Shown here: piece by piece, positions 1 to 8,089 of the stretch
How positions within the stretch are numbered: position 1 is the stretch's first letter
Layout of the letters: each line of letters opens with the position of its first letter
From: Funneliformis mosseae
Lineage: Eukaryota; Glomeromycota; Glomeromycetes; Glomerales; Glomeraceae
DNA length: 10,328 bases
Direction: 5' to 3'
Assembly (NCBI GenBank): GCA_910592005.1
Contig: CAJVPP010003999.1
Location: 1 to 10,328 of the forward strand
Program-made: the position numbers and the translations under genes
The notes under the pieces: model-generated
The model's database searches: none
What the model saw: only the letters and a program-made list of their open reading frames with translations
What the model was told of the DNA's origin: nothing

Positions 1-75
1 TGAACCTGTGGCTATTGCAGTGTAACCCACAATAGGAGCTCAGTTGTTACCAACTGAACTAGGGATGCCGATCCC
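1..75 (-). repeat. tRNA-like (SINE-like) element, head part, cut by the window start
   Basis: Read on the minus strand, this stretch contains an A-box-like RNA polymerase III promoter (TAGTTCAGTTGG, at 50-61) and the beginning of a B box (GGTTCA, at 1-6). A tRNA-style D arm and a possible anticodon arm with a 7-base loop lie between them. The A box and B box are about 43 bases apart, roughly ten more than in an ordinary tRNA, and a competing hairpin (CTATTG/CAATAG) fills the extra space. This fits a tRNA-derived SINE or diverged tRNA pseudogene better than a working tRNA. A 5-bp hairpin (GGGAT/ATCCC, 62-75) lies just upstream of the A box in its own orientation. The G+C is far above the adjoining desert. 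The rest of the element lies outside the window, so the acceptor stem and any tail cannot be judged. Confidence 0.45.
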
Positions 76-84
76 TTCTTTCTT

Positions 85-1457
85 TTAATATACATATATT
101 ATACAATATAAAATATATACAAATTATTACTAAAAATAGATAAATTACATATAAAAAAAAATTTACATAAAAAACTAATATAATTTTTTATTTTATTAAT
201 AAAATTTAATAACTAATACATATAATTTTTAGTTTAAATTTCATATACTGATAATAATTAAATAAAAATATTATATGAAATATAATAATTAATAATATTT
301 ATATTTTTATTATATTACATACATAATAAACTACCTTTAAATATTTAATCTTACTTAATCTAAAAGTTTTAAATAATTTAATTAAAATATGAAAAATACA
401 TTATTAAAAACTTTTTTGTTATATAAACAACTGAAAAAGTTATATTATACTACTATTACTAATAAATTTTATATGATATACTATGTATTAACCAATATAT
501 TTAATTTAATAATAAAAAAAAATAGCTAATAAAAATAAATTTCTATTATACTTATATAAATAGCGTAGTTATATATATAATTAATACTAATTTTAGACTT
601 AAAAATTTTAGCTACAATTTTATCTAATAACAAAGTAAGTAAATAAAGTCTGAAATATATATAAACAAATAATACTTTAGGATCAAAAAATGCTTCTAAT
701 ATTTTATAATTAATGTTATAATTAAAATATTTACTATTAATGATTTTTTGCAAAAAAAATTTGATTAAAATAAATTATTTCAGAAAATATTAGAAAAAAA
801 AGACATCAATGAAAATTATTAATTATATGTTAGAACTTTTTTTTAAAAAATAAAACTTATATATAGATTTTACATAAGTAGATCATATGATATTAATATA
901 AAAGTTTAAGAACATACTGTAATTTCTTTTAAATTTGTATTTACAATACTTATATATTTTTTTTACTACTTTTTTAAATTTTTTATAATACAAATATACC
1001 GTATCATTTTAAAAATAAGCAACCCATAATATACTTTTTTTATGATAATTATTTTATTTATTATACGTATTTTATTATATTATTTTTATATACTAATAAT
1101 AAATATTTATTTATCACTTGTTGTTTATTTTCAAAACAGTATAGTAAGTAATAATTATATTCTTCACAATTTTATAACTATATTCTATCCTTTAAATATA
1201 TACTATTTTTCAAAATAATTCTATCTTAATAAAGTAATTTTCAGTTTTTTATAAGCTGTATTATCCTGATTATTAAATAAAAATTCAGTATAATATATTA
1301 ATAAAATCAAAAAGTTTTTATATATAAATTAATAAATTGAAAAATAAAGATTAAATGTATTATTAAAAGTAATATACTATATTATATAATAATTATGAAA
1401 ACTTTTTATATTTCTAACTAATAAAGTAGAATCTATTAGTTAATTATATAATATATA
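85..1457. other. extreme A+T desert, no gene seen
   Basis: This stretch is almost pure A and T with short homopolymer runs. Lines sampled by eye hold about 4-9 G/C per 60 bases. Stops are dense in all frames and no reading frame shows protein-like composition. I see no RNA gene, no tandem array and no transposon ends. It is either intergenic spacer or old repeat DNA mutated beyond recognition. Confidence 0.7.
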
Positions 1458-1604
1458 GGCATTTTGCAATAAAAAGTAGGAAAATTACCAAATAAATTTT
1501 TTGAATTAATATTAAATCTGAATTTATTTTATTAAAAAATAATATTTAATATATAAAATAAAAAATTTTTTTTGGTAATTTTCATTTTACTATTGCAAAA
1601 TATT
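1458..1604. repeat. foldback, MITE-like inverted repeat
   Basis: The arms at about 1458-1502 and 1560-1604 are imperfect inverted copies of each other. They share the cores ATTTTGCAAT (1461-1470 against 1592-1601) and GAAAATTACCAAA, and align over roughly 45 bases with a few mismatches and one indel. The A/T-rich middle is itself nearly palindromic, so the whole unit could fold into one long hairpin. The flanks share AATATATA (1450-1457 and 1605-1612), which could be an 8-bp target duplication, but such a match is weak evidence in DNA this rich in A and T. It has no coding capacity. A non-autonomous DNA transposon (MITE) is the most likely reading. The last few bases of the two ends do not match, so the borders are approximate. 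Confidence 0.5.
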
Positions 1605-3400
1605 AATATATAAAATATTTTTTATTTTAATTAATAAAAACAGAATTTATTAATTAATAAAAAATAGATTTATCAATATATTATTTTTCAATCTGCAGAA
1701 TAAAAAATAAAATTTTTTGTAAAAAAAATTACTTCTAATAATTTTGACTGATTATGAATAAATAAACTAGTAAAAGTTATTTTAATATTATACTACATAT
1801 TTTTTAGGTAATTAATCTCATATAATTAAAATAATATTTGTGAAAACTTACAAAAAAAAAAGATTAAGAATGAAAATAACTTTAGCTTGTAATATTATAA
1901 TATCTAAGCAAAAACTTATATAAACTGAATATAAATTTATATTTATTTTTTATAAGATCATTAAGCTATACAGTACTTAAATAGTTTTTTAAAATATTAT
2001 AATATAATAATTCTTTTTAATTAGTCTTTACAATCTGTTAAAAATTTATAATATTTTTTTTAAGATATTCTTTTCTCTTTATTATTTTACAATAAAATCA
2101 CATATTAGTCTTTAAGATATCACAGAAGAATTTACTGTCTCATTTTTTTTTAACCTTAATAATAATTAAAAATTCTCAAAATTAATATTAATTAATGTCA
2201 TATTAATAAAAATATTTCATTTTTTTTGGATTAATTCTAGGAATTTACATTTAAGTTTTATTTAATATACTTATTTAAATTTTCTTAATAATAGATTTTG
2301 ATGATATATTCATAAATAAATTAACTAAACTGATTTTAAAGGAATTACTTAAAAAATTAGAAAAGTTTACCTTATTTTTGATAGTATATAATTTTAATTA
2401 TTAACATTATTAACAATTTTTTTGAGATTTTTAATTTTCTAAATTTTTTCAATTATTAATATTATTATAGTTTTCAAATTGATTTAATCTATAATATATC
2501 AAATTTGAGGTTTAGTAAGTCTTAAAATACTATTAACATTACAAGTGATCTGATTAATTATATATAGTCAAAACTCAATATAACAAATTTAGTATTCAGA
2601 ATATTTAGACTTTTATTATCCCTTAGATTATAAAGATTTATAGACAAATTTGTCTGTTTATTTACTATAAATTTTCTTTTGGTTTACTTTTATAAAAAAT
2701 TAAAATTTATTTTTAAATTAATTTTATAAATATGTATTATATTATAATAAATTTTATTTTTTAATTATATAATAAATAATTTACAGTTACTTATAAGCTA
2801 AAAATTTGTAATTTTTAAAAAAATTATAAATTAACAAATTTTATCATTGACCTTTGATAATCTTATTAACATTTACTTTTAGTAATATTAATCATAATAA
2901 AATATTATAAAATTTATTATGAAAAATAACTTAATTATTACACTTTTTATAATTTATTAAGAAATTTATGACTTTTATTAGTAGTAAAGTAATTCAATTA
3001 ATTCCTAAACATATAATTTAAAGAATTTTTTAAAAAATTATTATAATAATTTTTTTAAACTTAATAATCAGTGAAAATAATACAATGAGTCTATTTTAGT
3101 TAAAAATCATTATCACATCAATCATTTTCGTAAAACTATTAATGTCAAATAAAAAAAATATTTTATATATTAATTTATATTAAAATTTTATATGTAACTT
3201 TATATTATTTTAAAATTAAATCTTACTAATTTTTATTGAGATTTAATAATTATTAAATAACTTTAATTAGAAACAATTGGTATGATATATGAAAAATTAT
3301 TAAACTACTTTAATATTTTTATATACAAAACTCTGTTATATATAATTATTAGATATAATATCATGAGGTTTTAAGTGAGCATTTTTGTTTGTAATAAAGA
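1605..3400. other. extreme A+T desert, continued, no gene seen
   Basis: This has the same composition as 85-1457. I found no coding frame, RNA gene or repeat pair that stands out from the A/T background. Composition begins to rise after about 3370, where a short perfect palindrome (AAGTTTT/AAAACTT, 3407-3422) and pyrimidine tracts appear ahead of the next broken coding region. Confidence 0.65.
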
Positions 3401-3532
3401 CGAGAGAAGTTTTACAAAACTTGCATTTCAACATTCTTCTTACCTTTTTTTTTACAATTAGTAAAATATATATTGTAAAATATCAAAACAAAGTTATAAT
3501 ACTTCCTTACCTTTATCTTTTCACTTTCTTTA

Positions 3533-4452
3533 GACTATATTAAAGAAGAAAATAAAGCAAATATTAGTAATAATTTTTTTAATGAATATGAAGGGTTTTT
3601 ACTAAATTTCAAAATTTAATTTTACCTGATGATGACAATAATAATATTAACTTTGAAAACTTTGAATTTAATAACTTTAAAAGAGAAAATCAAAAGAGTG
3701 TTAATAAAATATTTAAACTAGAATTTGATAAAATCATAGATAATTCAGAGTAAATAAAATTTACTTCATGTATAATTATTGATTTTATTAATGACAAATT
3801 TTAACAATATAAAGAAATAGAAAATTTAAAGCAGTTATATAATTTATTTGATATATGGCAGGTTAATAGAAATGCAGTTAAAAAATCAATGGTATTTTGT
3901 TAAAATTAGGAGTATGTAATTCATATTTTCAATTTAATAACAAATATTTACATAAATCATGAAGTAAATAATCAGAAAATTTTGAGAAAAAAATTATTCA
4001 GTGATGCTGATGTTTTTTTTTATAACAAATATGTAACATTTTCTTTTGAGGTATAGGACATATTATACATTTTTAGTATTTAAATAAAACAAAATATTCA
4101 AGTTTCTTATATTAGACAGCATGCGTGTAAAGTATTATAACCATATCTACCTTTATGTAATAGAGTTTTTGATAATATTAAAAGTTCTCAATGTATTTAT
4201 TGTTCTTGTTATAAAAGTTTAGGTGGTCATCTTTATCATTATCCTGGTAAAGAAAAAAGAACAATAACATATATTACAGAAGAATTACATGTTCATAATA
4301 TAACAAAAAATCTTGAATTTTTGGCTAATTGGTTAACAAAAGTTGTACAAATAAAAAATAATGAAATTAAAAAGAATATATTAGTAAAAACTGTTGAATC
4401 TCTTCTTTCCTTTAATACTATTCTATCAACTATTTTACTATTTCTTTCTTAA
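3533..4452 (+). pseudogene. broken protein-coding region of unknown family, with Cys/His cluster
   Basis: I do not recognise this family. From 3592 to 4452 one frame runs for 287 codons with only seven internal stops (3751, 3802, 3901, 3907, 4054, 4081, 4138), all TAA or TAG. Random DNA of this composition should have several times more. An earlier piece (3533-3590) is in a different frame and joins by a frameshift near 3592. A pyrimidine-rich tract ending CTTTCTTTAG just before 3533 could be a 3' splice site. The N-terminal part is acidic and Asn-rich. Around 4117-4240 is a Cys/His-rich stretch, including CIYCSC followed by GGHLYH, which could bind metal (Cx2C then H/H) but matches no zinc finger I can name. 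After about 4240 the protein is Lys/Glu-rich and helical-looking. It could be a dead host gene, a captured gene or part of an unrecognised mobile element. Confidence 0.5.
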
Positions 4453-4561
4453 CTTTAAATATATCAATCAATCAAAGATGCCATTTTAATAGTTTATTTA
4501 TAATAAAGATTTTTTCTATAAATATTTTTAAACAAAAAGAAAATATAAAAATTAATAAAAT

Positions 4562-4953
4562 CTTGAAGACAATCTTTTACAAGTTGAAAGAATAATAGCT
4601 GAGCGTGATAGAGAATTATAAGATATTCAAAATGCTTTAAAAGATGCAGAAACTCTAAATGAAATATTATAAGAGGATCTTATTAAAATAACAGAAAAGC
4701 CTTAATCACTTTCTGTAGCTTCTTTAGTGAGAAAGTTTCTATTAGAATATTATAAGAAGAATTTGACTGATCTATTAAGCATCATTGCAATTTGAGTGAG
4801 CAACTTAATGAGGATTTATTGACTAGTATTCCATCTTTAATACTATCTCTAGTAGAGCCAGAAGAAAACTTATCTTTTCAAGAGGTTTACCAATTATTAG
4901 AGAAAAAGCATAAGAAAATTTTAAAGGTTATAGGTAGTGATGTATATTTTTGA
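4562..4953 (+). pseudogene. broken coiled-coil-like coding region, unknown family
   Basis: The frame from 4562 to about 4776 reads as a charged, leucine-spaced helix (for example LLQVERIIAERDREL) and has three internal TAA codons that look like lost Gln codons. Reading then shifts to another frame for 4777-4950, which stays open for 58 codons (LSEQLNEDLL, then FQEVYQLLEKKHKK) and ends at TGA 4951-4953. The heptad-like Leu/Ile spacing suggests coiled coil, but I know no family for it. It lies 110 bases after the Cys/His-containing frame on the same strand and may be the C-terminal part of the same dead gene, the gap being an intron or a degraded segment. It could instead be the 5' part of the retroelement whose gag starts at 5171. 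Neither link is proven. Confidence 0.45.
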
Positions 4954-4970
4954 TATTCTAGAGATTTGTT

Positions 4971-5072
4971 GTTCTAGCTATATATTCCAGCTATATGTTC
5001 CAACCTATCCTACACTATGTCTTAAATGTCCTATCTGTTCTAACTATGTTCTATCAGTGTCCTATCAATGTC
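4971..5072. repeat. degenerate C/T-rich tandem repeat, about 11-bp period
   Basis: Units such as TTCTAGCTATA, TTCTAACTATG, TTCTATCAGTG and TCCTATCAATG follow one another with variable spacing of roughly 9-15 bases. The stretch is clearly more C-rich on the plus strand than its surroundings. It sits between the coiled-coil-like frame and the gag start, so it may be part of the leader or LTR of the retroelement, but no second LTR copy is in the window to confirm that. The open frame passing through it (4937-5125) reads as repeat translation and is not protein-like. Confidence 0.45.
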
Positions 5073-5170
5073 TCATAACAACACTGGTTATAGACCTTAC
5101 TAATACTACAGAAAAAAGAGTTTAAGAATTAACATGAGTTATATATGTTAGAAGTCTTTCTTCTCCTGAA

Positions 5171-5389
5171 ATGTCAAATTTTCATTTAGAATTTGATAAT
5201 AAGATTTTAGGTAATTTAGGGGATAATACTGATATTTCAAAAGATTCTATGCCTGATTTTCCATCCTATAATGAAAATTTAGAAGCTACTAATAATCGGT
5301 TAAAAAGAAGAAAGCTAGAATTACTTCAAAAAAATATTTACCTTATTTTTATTTCTCAATTTCAGATCTGCAAGGCTAGGATAGCATGA
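5171..5389 (+). pseudogene. gag: N-terminal part of retrotransposon Gag (broken)
   Basis: An ATG at 5171 opens 72 codons of soluble, charged, helix-prone protein (starting MSNFHLEFDNK, with a basic RLKRRKLELL segment) ending at TGA 5387-5389. I assign it to Gag because the Gag core lies on the same strand just beyond the inserted transposon, and because this kind of short charged N-terminal region is usual ahead of such a core. Gag would form the particle that packages the element's RNA. Between 5390 and 5535 I cannot settle on one frame. The 5171 frame has many stops there. A second frame has only TAA/TAG at Gln-like places (around QLNA.LHEYQGNREY), and a third is open for the last 18 codons (NQLFDRYEKWKNK). 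At least one frameshift is therefore likely before the Tigger insertion at 5537/5538. The link to the downstream core is inference. Confidence 0.5.
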
Positions 5390-5535
5390 GATTTATGGGT
5401 TATAAAAGAAATAATCAATAACTGAATGCTTAACTGCATGAATATCAAGGTAACAGGGAATATTAGAATATAATTGAAATCAGCTTTTTGATAGATATGA
5501 GAAATGGAAAAATAAAACACATGAAGAATGCTAAA

Positions 5536-5559
5536 TACAGTAACACTTCTATAAATGCA
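5536..5559 (+). repeat. left end of Tigger: TA target site plus 22-bp terminal inverted repeat
   Basis: TA at 5536-5537 is followed by the terminal repeat from C5538, beginning CAGTAACACTTC and ending ATAAATGCA. It pairs with 8066-8087 except at two positions, both T here and C in the right copy. A terminal CAGT-type sequence next to a duplicated TA is typical of pogo/Tigger elements. Confidence 0.9.
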
Positions 5560-5704
5560 CACTCTATAAATGCACACCCTCTCTATATGCACACTATAGC
5601 TTGATCCTAAGCTTAGGACTTAGAGCTAAATGCACACCCTCTATATTCTACATGTGCAAGTAATTTTAAGTCTCAGGTATAATTGGAATACTTCTATAAA
5701 TGCA
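5549..5704 (+). repeat. left subterminal repeats of Tigger
   Basis: Five related copies of a CTATAAATGCACACCCTC-like motif start at 5549, 5564, 5581, 5626 and 5694; the first overlaps the terminal repeat. Two more in the same orientation lie near the right end (8013 and 8031). Such subterminal arrays are known transposase-binding sites in several transposon families, and that role is inferred here. The motif includes TATAAA, so it could also serve promoter function. Between the third and fourth copies is a perfect 14-bp palindrome, TCCTAAGCTTAGGA (5605-5618). Confidence 0.75.
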
Positions 5705-6181
5705 TTCATGTGACTAATACATAAATCCAGCCAATCAGAAACAACTGTTTATTCACGTGATTGATTTTATTATTGAAGTAAAATATACTATTTGATGGGT
5801 AAATTCGCAGTAAATCAATGATTTTATGTGTATTGTGAATGTCTTAAAAAAAGTATATTAGATAATATATTTGACTATAAATTTACATTTTTGTAAAAAA
5901 AAAGGGTATTTAGTGAGTGCAAGTGTGTGAACAAATATTTGTATTTCATTGTAACTAAACCAAATTAGTATTAATTGAAGAAAATTTAGAAGTGAATATA
6001 TATGTAAAATAATTATACTTAAGAGGAAATAAAGTATAAACAAACCTATAAATAAAGAAAGTAAATTGTTGAAAATATCACAAAAAGGAATAGGATCATG
6101 ATTAAGTTCTGTCATGTATCTAAATAAAAAATTTCTGCCAATTTTCATTGATGTTATTTGATACATTGAAATTAACAAAAA
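5705..6181 (+). promoter_or_regulatory. Tigger 5' noncoding leader and probable promoter region
   Basis: No plus-strand coding frame is visible between the subterminal repeats and the transposase ATG. A CCAAT sequence (5731-5735, followed by CA) and an E-box palindrome TCACGTGA (5753-5760) stand out from the A/T-rich background and could be promoter elements, but either could occur by chance. The 128-codon frame on the opposite strand (5858-6244) is hydrophobic A/T-rich noise that overlaps the real start of the transposase. Confidence 0.35.
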
Positions 6182-6724
6182 ATGTCTCTTAAAAAAACCA
6201 CTCTCACTGAAATTCAAAAGCAAGATTTTTGTAAATACGCTCATGATAATAGCAAAAAAACTTGAGCCCAGTATATCAATTAGATTGAAAAACAGTGGGG
6301 CCTTAGAGTTAGCAAAAGTACCATTATCCTTATCCTATAAACAGCAGACAAACGACTTGGTTCAGAAATTATCAGCCCAAATACAAAATGACATAATCCG
6401 TTTCTTATCCAAAACTCAAGTTTGCGCTTAAAGAATTTGTTTTAAAATATCAGCATCAGATGATTTAAGTGATGCAATACTTATCGAGAAAGCCAAAATA
6501 ATTGCCAACAGATTAGGGATTTTCCAGAATGCATTTCAATTTTCTCAAGAATGGCTTCAAAAGTTTAAGGATCATAATAGAATTCGTCAATGAAAGCTTG
6601 AAAGAGAAGCTTCATCTGCTGATGAAGTTGCCATTACTAATGCTCTACCTTTATTAAGGGAATGCTGCTCTAATTATCCTCTTGAGAGAATCTACAATAT
6701 GGATGAAACTGGACTATTTTATAG

Positions 6725-6799
6725 GTAAAATTTTTAGTAATACAATTAAAAGAACAAAAAAATTAAAACAAAAGAAATACTTATCTTGCATGATTGTAA
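6725..6799 (+). other. probable intron 1 of the transposase, 3' splice site mutated
   Basis: After TTT TAT AG the sequence continues GTAAAA, and protein similarity resumes at CTA GAA CCT GAT CAA (LEPDQ, from 6801). Removing 75 bases from 6725 leaves AG+G for Arg and keeps frame, a phase 2 intron. The last two bases would then be AA (6798-6799) where AG is expected, which is one G-to-A change of the kind seen throughout this window. Read unspliced, the stretch carries stops and A-rich noise absent from the protein family. Confidence 0.55.
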
Positions 6800-7245
6800 G
6801 CTAGAACCTGATCAAATGCTTGCAATTAAACATCTTACTAGATATAAGGTGAATAAAGAATGCCTTTCAATCGTGTTATGTGTAAATACCGGTAGATCAT
6901 ACAAATTCAAACCTCTAATAATTGGCAAATATGAAAGACTGCATTGTTTTAAAAATGTAAGGATTCATAGTATACCATAATGTATCGCAATAATGCCAAA
7001 GCCTGGATGATTACATCACTTTTTCAGGAGTGGATTTGGAAGTTTGATTGCTAAGTTGGTCTAAAGTATCAAGGTCAGCAGGTATTACTTCTTCTTGATA
7101 ACTATTCCAGCCACAAATTAGTTAGCCTTACCTTACAATATACCAATGTTCATTTTTTACCTCTGAACATGACTTCAAAAATCTAACTGATGGATTTTAT
7201 AATCATAATGACTTTTAAAAGACATTACCATCATTCTCATATACG

Positions 7246-7320
7246 GTAAGATATATTTATAAATAAATTTATTAAATATTATAAACACTCAAAATCTAAT
7301 TACCTATTTTTTTTTAAAAG
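7246..7320 (+). other. intron 2 of the transposase
   Basis: GTAAGA at the 5' end, a branch-like CTAAT (7296-7300), a T-tract and a final AAAAG at 7320 bound a 75-base, A/T-rich insertion. It interrupts the conserved segment between KRHYHHSHI and the following FQHVEEG. Splicing joins CG to C (Arg), phase 2, and restores frame exactly. Confidence 0.75.
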
Positions 7321-7865
7321 CCTAATGTTTCAACATGTAGAAGAAGGTAACCGCGTGGAAGACTTACGTATAAATGTTTTGCAAGCAATTCATTTTATTA
7401 TCTAAGCCTAAGATGAGGTTAAAATTGATACGATTCGTAACTGCTGGTGCCATACAAAGATTCTTCCTACTCATATTGATGCAAACATAGATTTGAGAAA
7501 TGATTCAGATGATGAAAACTCAGTACTTAATGATCTTACGAATGCATTTCAAGCTCTTGATTTTTCCCATAAAATGCAATTAGAAGAGTTTCTTAACATT
7601 CCTGAAGAGGATATTGTTTACAAAGTTCCTGAAGATGATTGAATCATTAAAGAATTTGTGTATCTTTTTAAAAATGCTGATGAGAAAAATTTAGACTCAG
7701 AAGAAATGGATGACAGCCGTAAAATTCCTGTTATTAGTACTAATACTGCAGTGGCTAGTTTGGAAACAGTACACATGTATCTACTTCAACAGGACAATGC
7801 AGAAGAATATATAAAGTTAATGAGAAATTGAAAAATTCTTTAAAGTTAAAAAAACAAGCTCGATG

Positions 7866-7907
7866 CGATAAACTGACATTAACACATATTTTTTTAAAAG
7901 TACTTAG
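7866..7907 (+). other. C-terminal PIP-box-like motif of the transposase
   Basis: The frame reads R-stop-TDINTYFFKST-stop. If the TAA at 7869-7871 was CAA (Gln), the tail would fit the PCNA-interacting pattern Q-x-x-I/L/M-x-x-F/Y-F/Y. Drosophila pogo transposase is known to bind PCNA through such a C-terminal motif. The loss of the Gln is the same C-to-T change seen elsewhere. Confidence 0.5.
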
Positions 7908-8012
7908 CTATTAAATACGCATTATACAAAATTTTAAAAAATTCAAAAATTTTAAATAAATGCATTCAGATTTTAATTTTGTGTAACTATATCTATTTTT
8001 CTATTGGCTGTT

Positions 8013-8089
8013 CTATAAGTGCATACCCTCCATAAATGCACGTTCATGTTTGGTCCCCAGGGGAATGCATTTATGGAGGTGTTACTGTA
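8013..8089 (-). repeat. right end of Tigger: subterminal repeats, 22-bp inverted repeat and TA
   Basis: Two subterminal motifs (8013-8030 and 8031-8040) lie in the same orientation as those at the left end, followed by the terminal inverted repeat at 8066-8087 and TA at 8088-8089. A short CCCCAGGGG palindrome (8055-8063) lies between them. The right terminal repeat keeps C at the two places where the left has T, so it is probably closer to the original sequence. Confidence 0.85.

Larger units (their letters stand above)
6182..7907 (+). pseudogene. Tigger/pogo transposase (CENP-B-like, DDE superfamily), broken, three exons
   Basis: The protein would bind the element's ends and cut and paste it at TA sites in the nucleus. 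The start is ATG 6182-6184 (MSLKKTTLTEIQK), earlier than the first longer open frame at 6243, because 6182 is in frame with the first DNA-binding domain. Order: N-terminal helix-turn-helix (6182-6395, with KQWGLRVSKST); CENP-B-type helix-turn-helix (about 6459-6600, with LIEKAK and FSQEWLQKFK); DDE catalytic domain with Asp at 6702-6704 (NMDETGLFYR), 7097-7099 (LLLLDNYSSH) and 7193-7195 (MD); acidic C-terminal part (7490-7720); final motif TDINTYFFK and stop TAG 7905-7907. Exons are 6182-6724, 6800-7245 and 7321-7907. Stops fall at 6263, 6281, 6338, 6389, 6591, 7052, 7184, 7403, 7409, 7640, 7829 and 7869, mostly at family Gln, Arg or Trp positions. Frameshifts lie near 6400, 6458, 6978 and between 7830 and 7868. 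All three catalytic acids survive, but the gene is dead. Confidence 0.88.
5538..8087 (+). mobile_element. Tigger/pogo-type DNA transposon, full length but defective
   Basis: This is a complete 2,550-bp Tc1/mariner-superfamily element of the pogo/Tigger group. Its ends form 22-bp inverted repeats (5538-5559 and 8066-8087, starting CAGTAACAC, 20 of 22 matching), flanked on both sides by the TA target dinucleotide (5536-5537 and 8088-8089). Both mismatches are C in the right end and T in the left, in keeping with C-to-T decay. Inside are subterminal direct repeats, a noncoding leader, and a three-exon transposase pseudogene on the plus strand. It sits between parts of a retrotransposon gag, so it inserted into or beside that older element. 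The transposase carries about a dozen in-frame stops and several frameshifts, so the copy is not autonomous, though its ends might still be mobilised by a working relative. Confidence 0.9.

Noticed and set aside
526..753. Minus-strand 75-codon frame in the A/T desert
   Set aside because: Composition is Ile/Tyr/Lys/Phe-rich as expected from A/T-only DNA, with no motif. A faint hAT-like FFDPK phrase is not enough.
5085..5096. TGGTTATAGACC as a tRNA primer-binding site of the retroelement
   Set aside because: It starts with TGG and lies upstream of gag, but I cannot match it to a tRNA 3' end and no LTR pair is visible in the window.
4937..5125. Plus-strand 62-codon Cys/Tyr-rich frame
   Set aside because: It reads through the degenerate tandem repeat, and the Cys and Tyr residues come from the TGTCCTATC-like units.
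5362..5592. Minus-strand 76-codon frame with repeated ERVCIYR-like phrases
   Set aside because: The repeated phrases are just the translation of the Tigger subterminal repeats, and the frame crosses the Tigger insertion border.
5858..6244. Minus-strand 128-codon hydrophobic frame
   Set aside because: It overlaps the Tigger leader and the true N-terminus of the plus-strand transposase. The apparent membrane segments come from A/T-rich codons, and nothing conserved is seen.
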